A stretch of DNA of 64,000 nt from Bacillus sp. V3B (GTDB lineage Bacteria; Bacillota; Bacilli; Bacillales; Cytobacillaceae): the NCBI RefSeq assembly GCF_024494465.1, contig NZ_JAETXM010000006.1, forward strand, positions 62,001 through 126,000, given 5' to 3'. Positions within the stretch are counted from its first letter, which is position 1, and each line of letters opens with the position of its first letter. The notes under the pieces were generated by a model. The model did not search any database. It was not told the origin of the DNA and saw only the letters and a list, made by a program, of their open reading frames with translations. Of the stretch, positions 33,160 to 42,435 are shown one piece after another. The translations under genes and the position numbers were made by a program.

Positions 33160-33176
33160 TGTAAGATAATGTGACA
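33160..33176. promoter_or_regulatory. TnrA/GlnR-type box upstream of nasB
   Basis: TGTAAGATAATGTGACA fits TGTNA-N7-TNACA, 86 bp before the nasB start. The rest of 32883-33261 is AT-rich promoter sequence with no gene. Confidence 0.7.
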
Positions 33177-33261
33177 TGATTCGTTTTTTTAAATCAGTTT
33201 TGTGCAAGAATAAAGATACATGTTTCATAACCATCTTTTTTTACTTGCTGGAGGTTTTAGA

Positions 33262-35631
33262 ATGAATAAAGAAAAATTAGTAATCATAGGGAACGGAATG
33301 GCGGGTATACGTTGTGTTGAGGAGATTTTAGAGAATGCTGCCGACTTATTTATCATAACTGTATTTGGAAGCGAACCACATGTAAATTATAATCGAATTT
33401 TATTATCTACCGTACTGCAAGGTGGTACAGCGTTTGAAGATATTACAATAAATGATCGCCAATGGTATGAAGAAAACAATATTCAACTGTTTGCAGGTGA
33501 AACAGTTGTGCAGATTGACACAGAGAACAAAATGATAAAAACAGATAAAACTAGAGAAGTACCATATGACAAACTGATTATAGCAACAGGCTCTGTTCCG
33601 TTTGTTCTTCCGCTTCCTGGTAGTGATAAAGAAGGGGTTATCACCTTTCGAACCATTGAAGATTGCCGAAAAATGATTGAAGTATCGAAACAATATAAAA
33701 AAGCAGTCGTAATCGGTGGTGGCTTACTAGGTCTAGAAGCGGCCAGAGGGTTATTAAATCTTGGAATGGACGTGAATGTTGTCCATCTTTCCGATCGTTT
33801 GATGGAAAGGCAGCTGGATTACACAGCAGCAAAAATGTTGAAAAAAGAATTAAAAGGTCAAGGAATGAATTTCTTTTTAGGAAAAGAAACAGAACAGATT
33901 ATTGGAAATAACCGTGTAGAAGGGTTGCGTTTTAAGGACGGAACGGAAATAGAGGCAGACCTTGTGGTTATGGCTGTAGGAGTTAGACCTAATGTACAGC
34001 TAGCCAAGGAAAATGGTATAGATACGAACCGTGCCATTCTTGTAAACGACTATTTAGAAACAAATGTGCCAGATATTTATGCCGTTGGGGAATGTGTTGA
34101 ACATCAAGGAATGGTTTATGGGCTTGTGAAGCCACTTTATGAACAGGGAAAAGTATTGGCTAAACATATAAGCGGTCAAGAATGTCAGGGCTACCAAGGC
34201 TCCATTCTCTCAACACAGTTGAAAATATCTGGTGTTGATGTTTTCTCAGGTGGTGAATTTGTTGGTGATGAAACCACAAAAGCCATCACTGTTCATGATG
34301 AGTTTAATGGAGTTTATAAAAGAATCGTCTTTCAAGAAGACAAAATGATTGGGGCTGTTTTATTTGGAGATACAAGTGCAGGCTCAAAATTATTGAATCT
34401 GATTATGGAAAAGAAAGACATACCTGATAGTGAAAAAAACGTGCTGTTCCAATTATCTGAAGATGGTGAAGGTTCAGTTGCTTCTATGGCTCACAGTGAT
34501 ATTGTTTGTAACTGTAATGCGGTGACAAAGGGAGCTATTCTCGAAGCGGTTCAAGAGAAAGATTTAACAACGGTTGAACAAGTGAAAAAGTGTACAAAAG
34601 CTTCTGATTCTTGTGGTGGATGTAAGCCATTAGTTGCTGACCTGTTAACGTATATTCAAAGTGATTCATTTGATGAAGTCATTGAAAAGAAGACTATGTG
34701 TACTTGTACAACTTTGACAGAAGATGAAGTTGTCCGGGAAATACAATTGAGAAATCTTTCATCTGTACAAGAAGTGATGGATGTATTGAACTGGAAAAAA
34801 CCAGGGGGGTGCTCTGCATGTCTTGGTGCACTAAATTATTATTTAGGCATGATTCATCCGGATTTTGAAAGTGAGCAAGAATCTCTTTTGGTCAATGAGC
34901 ACATGAATGTAATGATGCAAAGTGACGGTACGTATACAATTGTTCCACAAATGTATGGGGGGATGACAGACGCTGGGCAACTAAGAATAATTGCTGATGT
35001 TGTAGAGAAATACCATATACCGAACGTGATTGTAACGAGCGAACAAAGGATTCATTTAATGGGAGTAAATAAGCAAAGCCTTCCAAATGTATGGGAAGAA
35101 TTAAATATGCCATTAAGTCCTGCTAGTCCTTATGCGATTCAATCCATAAAAACCTATATTGGTGAAGATATTTGCTGGTGTGATAAGCGTCCATCTCTTC
35201 AATTAGCTGTTCATTTAGAAAAGCAGTTGGAATGTTTAAAAACCCCAGAGCGTGTCCAAATGGGTATCACTGCTTGTCTGCATAATGGGGAAGAGGTCCT
35301 AACAAAAGATATTGGATTCATTCGTATGAATAGAGGATGGGAGATTCACGTAGGTGGGCGCAGCGGACGCGACGCGCAAGTTGGAGAATTATTATATGTT
35401 GCTGAGACTAGTGAGGACGCATTGGATATCGTTACGGCTTTGATTCAATATTACCGTGAGACAGCCAACTATTTAGAACGTATAAGCGGGTGGATTGAGC
35501 GAATTGGTTTAATACACATACGAGAAATTCTTTTTGAAACAGAATTGCGCAACCAACTAATTGAACGACTAGAAGAAGAAGTTTATAAGTATAAGAAAAT
35601 GGTAGAAGGAAGATACAGTAAATCAGTTTGA
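33262..35631 (+). CDS. nasB: Assimilatory nitrate reductase electron-transfer subunit (NasB)
   Basis: A 789-aa flavoprotein related to NirB. It has FAD/NADH Rossmann motifs (IIGNGMAGIRCVEEI at the N-terminus; VIGGGLLGLEAARGLLNLG about residue 150), two BFD-like 2Fe-2S domains (CNCNAV...SCGGCKP, and CTCTTL...GGCSACLG), and a C-terminal sulfite/nitrite-reductase-like part. That last part has lost two of four sirohaem/4Fe-4S cysteines: TYIGEDIC and ACLHNG replace TCVGESFC and ACPRNC of the NasD paralogue at 39593. This fits NasB, which passes electrons from NADH to NasC and does not reduce nitrite. ATG 33262 after GGAGG is preferred to 33220. Confidence 0.88.
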   Translation: MNKEKLVIIGNGMAGIRCVEEILENAADLFIITVFGSEPHVNYNRILLSTVLQGGTAFEDITINDRQWYEENNIQLFAGETVVQIDTENKMIKTDKTREVPYDKLIIATGSVPFVLPLPGSDKEGVITFRTIEDCRKMIEVSKQYKKAVVIGGGLLGLEAARGLLNLGMDVNVVHLSDRLMERQLDYTAAKMLKKELKGQGMNFFLGKETEQIIGNNRVEGLRFKDGTEIEADLVVMAVGVRPNVQLAKENGIDTNRAILVNDYLETNVPDIYAVGECVEHQGMVYGLVKPLYEQGKVLAKHISGQECQGYQGSILSTQLKISGVDVFSGGEFVGDETTKAITVHDEFNGVYKRIVFQEDKMIGAVLFGDTSAGSKLLNLIMEKKDIPDSEKNVLFQLSEDGEGSVASMAHSDIVCNCNAVTKGAILEAVQEKDLTTVEQVKKCTKASDSCGGCKPLVADLLTYIQSDSFDEVIEKKTMCTCTTLTEDEVVREIQLRNLSSVQEVMDVLNWKKPGGCSACLGALNYYLGMIHPDFESEQESLLVNEHMNVMMQSDGTYTIVPQMYGGMTDAGQLRIIADVVEKYHIPNVIVTSEQRIHLMGVNKQSLPNVWEELNMPLSPASPYAIQSIKTYIGEDICWCDKRPSLQLAVHLEKQLECLKTPERVQMGITACLHNGEEVLTKDIGFIRMNRGWEIHVGGRSGRDAQVGELLYVAETSEDALDIVTALIQYYRETANYLERISGWIERIGLIHIREILFETELRNQLIERLEEEVYKYKKMVEGRYSKSV

Positions 35632-35649
35632 TAGAAAGGATGAAGTGCT

Positions 35650-37827
35650 ATGACTGAAATGTTATTGAAGTATTTTCGTGAAAAGGAAAAACAGGTACAG
35701 TCGGAAAAGGTCTATGATACACAATGTCCATATTGTAGTATGCAATGTAAAATGCAACTAATTGAGCAAACGGTTGTTAAACGGAAAAGATATTTAACTG
35801 TTGGAAAAGAGAACCCTACTTCACATGGGCGTTTATGTATTAAAGGGATGAATGCACATCAGCATGCATTGCATAATGATCGAATTAAATATCCATTATT
35901 GAAAGTAAACGGGGAATTCACCCCTATTTCTTGGGAGCAGGCTTTAGGACATATCAAAGAAAACTTTGCCAAAATTCAAACCGAAGATGGAACGGATGCG
36001 CTAGCTGTTTATGGAAGTGCGTCCGTTACAAACGAAGAAGCCTATTTATTGGGTAAATTTGCACGTGTCGCTTTAAAAACAAAACACATTGATTACAATG
36101 GTCGTTTATGTATGTCAGCAGCTGCTTCAGCTGCAAGTCAGACTTTTGGAATGGATAGAGGTTTCACAAATAGTTTGTCAGAAGTTCCATTTGCACAATG
36201 TATTATTTTAGTGGGTACAAATATTGCTGAATGTCAGCCGACCATCATGCCTTATTTTGAAAAAGCAAAAGAAAACGGATCGTTTATTATTGCTATCGAC
36301 CCTCGCGAAACGGCAACAACAAAAATGGCAGACTTGCATTTAAAGGTCAAACCAGGAATGGATGCTGCACTAGCCAACGGATTATTAAAAGTCATTATTG
36401 AAAAAGACTATATTGATGAGGGCTTTATTCAAGAACGAGCAAAAGGGTTTGAAGAAGTGAAAGAGTATGTTTCTTCCCTAAATATAAAAGAAATTGCTGA
36501 ATTGACAGGGGTTCCTGCTGACCAAATTGAAAGAGCGGCCACTGTGTTTGGGCAGAAGGAAACGGGAATGATTTTTACAGCAAGGGGAGTTGAACAACAA
36601 ACAGATGGTTCTGTTGCTGTTCGTAATTTGCTAAATATTTTGATTGCAACAGGCAAGATTGGAAAATTAAATTGTGGTTATGGAGCCATTACCGGGCAAG
36701 GAAATGGTCAAGGGGCAAGGGAACATGGCCAAAAGGCAGATCAACTTCCGGGGTATCGTTCCATTGAGAATGAAGAACATCGAGCATATGTGGCAAATGT
36801 ATGGGGAGTGGATAAAGACGATCTACCGAGAAAAGGTGTTTCTGCTTATGAAATGATTGAGAAAATGGATCAGGGTGAAATCACAGGTTTGTTTTTAATG
36901 TGTTCTAATCCGGTTGTCTCCAATCCAAATGCTCATTTTGTTAAAAAGGCATTAAAAAAGCTAAAGTTTCTTGTTGCAGTTGATTTATTTATTTCAGAAA
37001 CGGCTAGTTTGGCAGATTTAATTTTACCTGCTACCTCTTATTTAGAAGATAAAGGAACCATGACAAACTTAGAGGGGAGAGTCACTTTGCGAGAATCAAG
37101 CTTTCCTAGTCCGGGAGAAGCAAAACATGATTGGCAAATTCTTTGCGACATTGCTCGTGTTCTTGGAAAAGGAGAATACTTTTCATTTTCATCTGCTGAA
37201 GAGATTTTTAATGAATTAAGAATGGCTAGTCGCGGAGGAATTGCAGATTATTATGGAATCACATATGACCGTCTGAAAGAGGAAAAGGGGATCTTATGGC
37301 CTTGTCCAACCCTTGATCATAAAGGGACGGAACGGTTATTCCAACAATCCTTTGCACACAAGGATGGAAAGGCAATGATGGTTGCGGTTTCCAATACTCC
37401 AGTTGTTCCAAAGGAGCAACCGAGTGAAGAGTTTCCGCTGTATTTAACTACAGGAAGAGTCATGTCTCACTATTTAACAGGTGTACAAACGAGAAAAAGC
37501 TCTTCATTGGCAGCAAGAAATTTTGAATCTTTTATGGAAATCCATCCGGCTACGGCAAAGAAGTTTGGTATTCAAGATCAAGTGCTAGTCAAAATTGAAT
37601 CGAAAAGAGGAAGCATTGTCGTTAGAAGTAACTGGTCAGAAACGATACGTCAAGATACAGTTTTTGTCCCTTTCCACTGGGCAGACTCGCAAAATGTGAA
37701 TCGACTTGTTTCAGGAGATTTGGATCCAATTTGTAAAATGCCAGGATTTAAAGTTAGTACTGTAAAGATTGGTCCCTATGTTGATTTGATTGAAACACAT
37801 GAAAAAACACATCCAATGTATAGATAA
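35650..37827 (+). CDS. nasC: Assimilatory nitrate reductase catalytic subunit (NasC)
   Basis: A 725-aa molybdopterin oxidoreductase. The N-terminal 4Fe-4S site CPYCSMQC lies near residue 26 with a later Cys in GRLCIKGM. The Mo-bis-MGD body has NGRLCMSAAASAASQTFGMD near 152 and GYGAITGQGNGQGAREHG near 342. The C-terminal molybdopterin dinucleotide domain contains TTGRVMSHYLTG. It reduces nitrate to nitrite in the cytoplasm; no Tat signal is present, as expected for the assimilatory enzyme. The gene is 18 bp after nasB with AGAAAGGATG before its ATG. A repeat element starts 8 bp after its stop. Confidence 0.92.
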   Translation: MTEMLLKYFREKEKQVQSEKVYDTQCPYCSMQCKMQLIEQTVVKRKRYLTVGKENPTSHGRLCIKGMNAHQHALHNDRIKYPLLKVNGEFTPISWEQALGHIKENFAKIQTEDGTDALAVYGSASVTNEEAYLLGKFARVALKTKHIDYNGRLCMSAAASAASQTFGMDRGFTNSLSEVPFAQCIILVGTNIAECQPTIMPYFEKAKENGSFIIAIDPRETATTKMADLHLKVKPGMDAALANGLLKVIIEKDYIDEGFIQERAKGFEEVKEYVSSLNIKEIAELTGVPADQIERAATVFGQKETGMIFTARGVEQQTDGSVAVRNLLNILIATGKIGKLNCGYGAITGQGNGQGAREHGQKADQLPGYRSIENEEHRAYVANVWGVDKDDLPRKGVSAYEMIEKMDQGEITGLFLMCSNPVVSNPNAHFVKKALKKLKFLVAVDLFISETASLADLILPATSYLEDKGTMTNLEGRVTLRESSFPSPGEAKHDWQILCDIARVLGKGEYFSFSSAEEIFNELRMASRGGIADYYGITYDRLKEEKGILWPCPTLDHKGTERLFQQSFAHKDGKAMMVAVSNTPVVPKEQPSEEFPLYLTTGRVMSHYLTGVQTRKSSSLAARNFESFMEIHPATAKKFGIQDQVLVKIESKRGSIVVRSNWSETIRQDTVFVPFHWADSQNVNRLVSGDLDPICKMPGFKVSTVKIGPYVDLIETHEKTHPMYR

Positions 37828-37835
37828 TCCTTTAT

Positions 37836-38122
37836 TTAACTTCATTCAGCAAATGCTTTTTGTACCGAAAGCTTGCGACAGGTACAGAAGTTCTCCACTT
37901 CTGTAAGTGAGGGATGAATGCAAAAAGCTCTCTGATTCAGTGGGGGTTCAAACCCCGGCTGAATCAAGTTAAGCCTCCGGTGGATGCCTCGGATTTTTTA
38001 AAGGTCATTTATCGAGCGAGCTCGACGACGGACAGGACGTCCTAGTCAGGCGAAAGCCACAGGATGTGGCTTTCTGAAGCGTGATAAAAATCCGGGCGCA
38101 AATTCGGCGGGGCGAATTTGAT
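37836..38122 (+). repeat. HEARO-like structured RNA repeat, copy 4 (287 bp), inside the nas operon
   Basis: Long form with the 35-nt segment of copy 1 and a further 59-nt insertion at 38026-38084, placed in the GAGCTCGA hairpin. The insertion holds the self-complementary AGGACGTCCT and the hairpin AAAGCCAC-AGGAT-GTGGCTTT. One base of the outer helix is changed (GCTGAATCAAG). It lies between nasC and the nitrate transporter gene and is likely transcribed with them. Confidence 0.7.
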
Positions 38123-38169
38123 AATACTAATTTTTTCTCAGCAAGAGAAATACAAGGTGGGCTGATACA

Positions 38170-39351
38170 GTGAAATCAAAAAATCAAACATCGATATTAA
38201 TGTTATCAACTATAGCCATGATTGTTTCCTTTACAGTCTGGTCGGTCTTTGCACCGGTTGCTACGGAAATTCAAAAAGTGTACCAATTAAGTGACCTCGA
38301 AAAAAGTATTCTTATCGCTACACCCGTTTTATTAGGTTCTGTGATGCGTATTCCGATGGGGATCTTAACAGATCGATATGGTGGTAGAAAAATCTACGCT
38401 GTGACAATGCTCTTGCTTATCATACCGATGGTTGGAGCAGGGTTTGCTGATTCTTATTCCATGCTCTTATTCTGGGCGCTCTTTATTGGGATGGCAGGAA
38501 CAACGTTTGCTATTTCCATTGCCTATGTATCTAGATGGTTTCCGTCAGAAAAGCAAGGCTTAGTTCTAGGAATTGCCGGTATGGGGAATTTAGGATCTGC
38601 GGTGGCTAATTTCCTCATTCCTACCATTTATAGTTCATATGGTTTGGAGTGGGTTTTTTGGAGTTTCGCTTTTGCGATGGGGATTATGACCATTATTTTT
38701 TGGATAGGTACAAAAGAGGTGCAAAAAATAAGTGAAACCAAAACGTTAAAGGAAGCATTGTCGGTATTAAAATATAAAGCAACATGGATATTATCTGTTT
38801 TTTATTGCCTTACTTTTGGAGGCTTTGTTACTTTTAGTATCTATTTACCTACTTTGTTGTATGATTTATTTCAAATGACGGCGGTATCCGCTGGGATCAT
38901 AACAGCCCTCTTTGTCGTAATCGCAACGTTTGTACGTCCGGTAGGTGGGTATTTATCTGATCACTTTGGTGCAAAAAGAGTGTTAACCTTTGTTTTTAGT
39001 GGTGTATTGTTAGGTGGATTATCTATCGCTTTGACATTGGGAAATCTTACTTTCTTCAGTATAAGTTGTATGATTATTGGGATTATGCTGGGTATCGGAA
39101 ATGGAGCAGTTTTCAAGATGGTACCTGAAGTTTCATCAGAGAATATAGGGTCGGTAACAGGTATTGTTGGCGCAGTTGGAGGTATTGGAGGTTTCCTTCC
39201 ACCTATTATCATTGGATTTACGAAAGATATGACGGGTGATTATTTTCTGAGTTTTACTTTGTTATCTATGTTCTCCCTCGTTTGTCTAATCATTCATTAT
39301 ATGGGAAGTGATAAAACGAAGGTTAATTTGAGTACAAGAAGTAGTGCATAA
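38170..39351 (+). CDS. Nitrate transporter (NasA-like MFS)
   Basis: A 393-aa NNP-family MFS transporter with 12 helices. The nitrate signature is GIAGMGNLGSAVANFLIP near residue 137, and the matching second-half one is GIVGAVGGIGGF near residue 333. The DRYGGRK loop is typical MFS. The length is close to B. subtilis NasA. It supplies nitrate to NasBC. GTG 38170 follows AAGGTGG. A strong terminator closes the nasB-nasC-transporter unit. Confidence 0.9.
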   Translation: MKSKNQTSILMLSTIAMIVSFTVWSVFAPVATEIQKVYQLSDLEKSILIATPVLLGSVMRIPMGILTDRYGGRKIYAVTMLLLIIPMVGAGFADSYSMLLFWALFIGMAGTTFAISIAYVSRWFPSEKQGLVLGIAGMGNLGSAVANFLIPTIYSSYGLEWVFWSFAFAMGIMTIIFWIGTKEVQKISETKTLKEALSVLKYKATWILSVFYCLTFGGFVTFSIYLPTLLYDLFQMTAVSAGIITALFVVIATFVRPVGGYLSDHFGAKRVLTFVFSGVLLGGLSIALTLGNLTFFSISCMIIGIMLGIGNGAVFKMVPEVSSENIGSVTGIVGAVGGIGGFLPPIIIGFTKDMTGDYFLSFTLLSMFSLVCLIIHYMGSDKTKVNLSTRSSA

Positions 39352-39375
39352 AAGTGGTTGGCTCACTTACTTTGA

Positions 39376-39423
39376 GAAAGAGGATGTTCCAAAAGTTTTT
39401 TTACTTTTGGAACATCCTCTTTC
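39376..39423. terminator. Terminator after the nitrate transporter
   Basis: A 21-bp perfect stem (39376-39396 with 39403-39423) beginning GAAAGAGGATGTTCC, followed by TTTTTAT. Confidence 0.92.
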
Positions 39424-39469
39424 TTTTTATCCAGAATAAAATCGTATGTTAACTTTTATTAAAAAACAA

Positions 39470-39486
39470 TGTTAGATTATCTAACA
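39470..39486. promoter_or_regulatory. TnrA/GlnR-type box upstream of nasD
   Basis: TGTTAGATTATCTAACA is a perfect palindrome fitting TGTNA-N7-TNACA, 107 bp before nasD. Together with the terminator at 39376 it marks nasD as the head of a second transcription unit. Confidence 0.8.
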
Positions 39487-39592
39487 GATATATGGAATAT
39501 ATCTTTTGTTACCTATAGAATATAAATATATTAAATAATGAAATATACGAACCAGATCTATGGTTCTTACGATATTGATTGGAGGACTATAC

Positions 39593-42007
39593 ATGACGAA
39601 ACAAAAATTGGTGCTAATTGGAAATGGAATGGCTGGGGTTCGGTGCTTAGATGAAATATTAAAATTGGAGCCAAACCGTTTTGAAGTAACTGTTTTTGGG
39701 AGTGAGAATCACCCGAATTATGATCGAATTCAATTATCAAAGGTGTTGCAAGGTGACACTGAGATTGCTGATATTACATTAAATGATTGGGACTGGTACA
39801 AGAAAAATAATATTCTTCTATACACTGGAGAAACAGTTGTAAGTATTGATACAGAAAAGCAAGTGATTTATTCAGATAAAAATCGTGAGGTTGAATATGA
39901 TAAGTTGATTATGGCTACAGGATCAGTTCCTTTTATCCTCCCGATTCCAGGATCAGATAAAAAAGGAGTTACTGCTTTCCGAAATATAGAAGATTGTGAA
40001 CAAATGATTGAATACTCAAAGGAGTATAAAAGAGCAGCTGTTATTGGAGGAGGTCTATTAGGACTTGAAGCTGCGAGAGGGCTATTAAATTTAGGGATGG
40101 AAGTAGATGTCATTCATCTTGCTGATTATCTAATGGAAAGACAGCTAGACGAAGCAGCTGCTAACTTGCTTCAAAAGGAACTTGAAGAGCAAGGAATGAA
40201 CTTTTTATTAAGAAAACAAACACAAGAAATTATTGGTGAGAATCGGGTTGAAGGGTTGCGCTTTAGTGATGGAGATGAGATTAAGGCAGATTTAGTTGTA
40301 ATGGCTGTTGGGATTAAGGCTAACACCAAGCTTGCTGTCGAAAGTGGTATTCCTGTAAACCGTGGAATTATTGTGAACGACTATATGGAAACTGAAATTC
40401 CAAATGTGTATGCAGTCGGCGAATGTGCAGAGCATCGTGAAGTCGTGTACGGGTTAGTTGCGCCGCTTTATGAACAAGGGAAAGCATTAGCTGGGAAAAT
40501 TTGCGAGGTAGAAGTTAAGCCGTATGAGGGAACGATCCTATCTACTAAATTAAAAGTTTCCGGTGTTGACGTATTTTCAGCTGGTGAAATCAACGAGGAT
40601 GACAATACGAAAGCCATTAAAGAATTTAATGAGTGGGAAGGAACATATAAAAAGGTCCTTATTCGGGATGAGAAGATCTCAGGGGCTGTGTTATTCGGCA
40701 ATACAAAAGAAGGAAATAAATTGTTGAGTCTAATTAATCAAAGTGCACCAATTTCTGAGTATCTTGATACGGAAAATGGTGAAGATTCGGGTCTTAGCTT
40801 TGTGGCTTCACTACCTAATGAGGAAATTATTTGCGGATGTAATGGTGTAACAAAAGGTGACATTGTAAACGCGATTGAAACGCAAGGATTAACGAATATA
40901 GAAGAAGTAAAAGGCTGTACTAGCGCATCAAGATCATGTGGAGGGTGTAAACCTTTAGTAGCTGACCTTTTAGAACTAACACTGGGTGATGAATTTAGCA
41001 AATCTAATCAGAAGGAAGCTATTTGTAGCTGTACTACTTTATCCAGAGATGAGGTTGTAGAATCAATTCGAGAAATGAACTTAACGAGTACAAAAGAAGT
41101 GATGAATGTTCTCGGTTGGAATACGGTTGGTGGATGTTCAAAATGTAAACCTGCATTGAATTATTATTTAGGAATGATTAATCCACTTGAATATGAGGAT
41201 GAAAAAGAATCTCGTTTTGTGAATGAGCGGTTACATGGAAATATTCAAAAAGATGGGACATTTTCAGTTGTACCAAGGATGTATGGTGGAGTTACGAATC
41301 CTGATCAATTACGGAAAATCGCTGATGTTGCTGACAAATACAACGTCCCATTACTTAAAGTGACAGGTGGACAACGGATTGATATGTTCGGAATAGAAAA
41401 AGATGATCTTCCAAAAGTCTGGGCTGACCTGGATATGCCATCGGGTTATGCTTACGGAAAAACGCTTCGAACAGTCAAAACCTGTGTCGGTGAAAGTTTT
41501 TGCCGCTTTGGTACTCAAGATTCGATAGGACTAGGAGTTACATTAGAGAAGAAATTGGAACGTATAAATACTCCACATAAATTTAAGATGGCGGTTTCTG
41601 CTTGCCCTCGTAACTGTGCTGAATCAGGTATTAAAGATCTTGGTGTTGTCGGTGTAGATGGTGGATGGCAAATTTATGTCGGTGGTAATGGTGGAACAGA
41701 TTTAAGAGCTGCTGACCTATTGTGTAAAGTAAAAACAGATGAAGAAGTCATTGAGATAACAGGTGCTTATTTCCAATATTACCGTGAAACAGGTATCTAT
41801 ATGGAAAGAACGTCTAAATGGGTCGAACGGATGGGACTCGATACAATTAAAGCAGTGATTGAAAATGAGGAAAATAGAAGTGAGTTAAATCAACGTTTAG
41901 ATGAAGCGATATCTATAACACAAGAACCATGGAAAGCAGTTAGAGAGAGTGAAACGATTCAAAACGAGTTATATCAAAAGGTTAAAATTCCAGCAATAGT
42001 AAAATAA
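39593..42007 (+). CDS. nasD: NADH nitrite reductase large subunit (NasD/NirB)
   Basis: An 804-aa protein with the same order as NasB: FAD/NADH domains (LIGNGMAGVRCLDEIL; VIGGGLLGLEAARGLLNLG), two BFD-like 2Fe-2S domains, then the sirohaem domain. Here all four sirohaem/4Fe-4S cysteines are present: TCVGESFC (about residue 630, C-x5-C) and ACPRNC (about 671, C-x3-C). It reduces nitrite to ammonium with NADH. ATG 39593 with GGAGG upstream is preferred to an in-frame ATG at 39560. NasE follows after 21 bp. Confidence 0.94.
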   Translation: MTKQKLVLIGNGMAGVRCLDEILKLEPNRFEVTVFGSENHPNYDRIQLSKVLQGDTEIADITLNDWDWYKKNNILLYTGETVVSIDTEKQVIYSDKNREVEYDKLIMATGSVPFILPIPGSDKKGVTAFRNIEDCEQMIEYSKEYKRAAVIGGGLLGLEAARGLLNLGMEVDVIHLADYLMERQLDEAAANLLQKELEEQGMNFLLRKQTQEIIGENRVEGLRFSDGDEIKADLVVMAVGIKANTKLAVESGIPVNRGIIVNDYMETEIPNVYAVGECAEHREVVYGLVAPLYEQGKALAGKICEVEVKPYEGTILSTKLKVSGVDVFSAGEINEDDNTKAIKEFNEWEGTYKKVLIRDEKISGAVLFGNTKEGNKLLSLINQSAPISEYLDTENGEDSGLSFVASLPNEEIICGCNGVTKGDIVNAIETQGLTNIEEVKGCTSASRSCGGCKPLVADLLELTLGDEFSKSNQKEAICSCTTLSRDEVVESIREMNLTSTKEVMNVLGWNTVGGCSKCKPALNYYLGMINPLEYEDEKESRFVNERLHGNIQKDGTFSVVPRMYGGVTNPDQLRKIADVADKYNVPLLKVTGGQRIDMFGIEKDDLPKVWADLDMPSGYAYGKTLRTVKTCVGESFCRFGTQDSIGLGVTLEKKLERINTPHKFKMAVSACPRNCAESGIKDLGVVGVDGGWQIYVGGNGGTDLRAADLLCKVKTDEEVIEITGAYFQYYRETGIYMERTSKWVERMGLDTIKAVIENEENRSELNQRLDEAISITQEPWKAVRESETIQNELYQKVKIPAIVK

Positions 42008-42028
42008 ACAAATATGGAGGAATGGATG

Positions 42029-42346
42029 ATGGAAAAAATTCTTCAACGATTCAAGGTAGCAACGGTGAGTGAAATGCCAAAAAATATCGGGAAAACGGTT
42101 AGCATTGGCTCACACGAAATTGCTCTTTTCCACTTAGCCAATGGTGAATTTCGAGCAATCGAAAATCGCTGTCCACATAAAGGTGGAGTTCTTGTAGAAG
42201 GTATGGTAAGCGGTGAACATGTCTTTTGTCCGATGCATGATTGGAAAATTAATACTGCAGATGGGCAAGTCCAAAAACCAGATAATGGTTGCGTAAAAAC
42301 GTTCACAGTGGAAGTAGAAAATGATGATGTTTATATCGTTCTATAA
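42029..42346 (+). CDS. nasE: NADH nitrite reductase small subunit (NasE/NirD, Rieske)
   Basis: A 105-aa Rieske-type protein with C-x-H ... C-x2-H ligands visible in NRCPHKGG and VFCPMHDWK. Small subunits of this type accompany NirB/NasD. ATG 42029 lies 8 bp after GGAGG; in-frame ATGs at 42014 and 42026 are too close to or before that site. A hairpin follows the stop. Confidence 0.93.
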   Translation: MEKILQRFKVATVSEMPKNIGKTVSIGSHEIALFHLANGEFRAIENRCPHKGGVLVEGMVSGEHVFCPMHDWKINTADGQVQKPDNGCVKTFTVEVENDDVYIVL

Positions 42347-42379
42347 AAATGAAGTGAAAAGAATAAAATAGAATCAATA

Positions 42380-42419
42380 ATGATATAGGGTGTTCCCATC
42401 TAGGGACCATCCTATATCA
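42380..42419 (+). terminator. Terminator-like hairpin after nasE
   Basis: TGATATAGG...TTCCC pairs with GGGA...CCTATATCA around ATCTA; A/T-rich sequence follows but no clean U-run. Confidence 0.55.
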
Positions 42420-42435
42420 TAAAAAATAAGGGTTT

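Noticed and set aside
33262-35631. Broken nitrite reductase gene
   Set aside because: The frame is intact and full length, and the missing sirohaem cysteines fit the NasB family beside nasC rather than decay.
13666-38122. CRISPR or simple insertion sequence as explanation for the four repeats
   Set aside because: Copies are kilobases apart and 193-287 bp long, with no short regular spacing. No transposase frame or terminal inverted repeat pair is visible.
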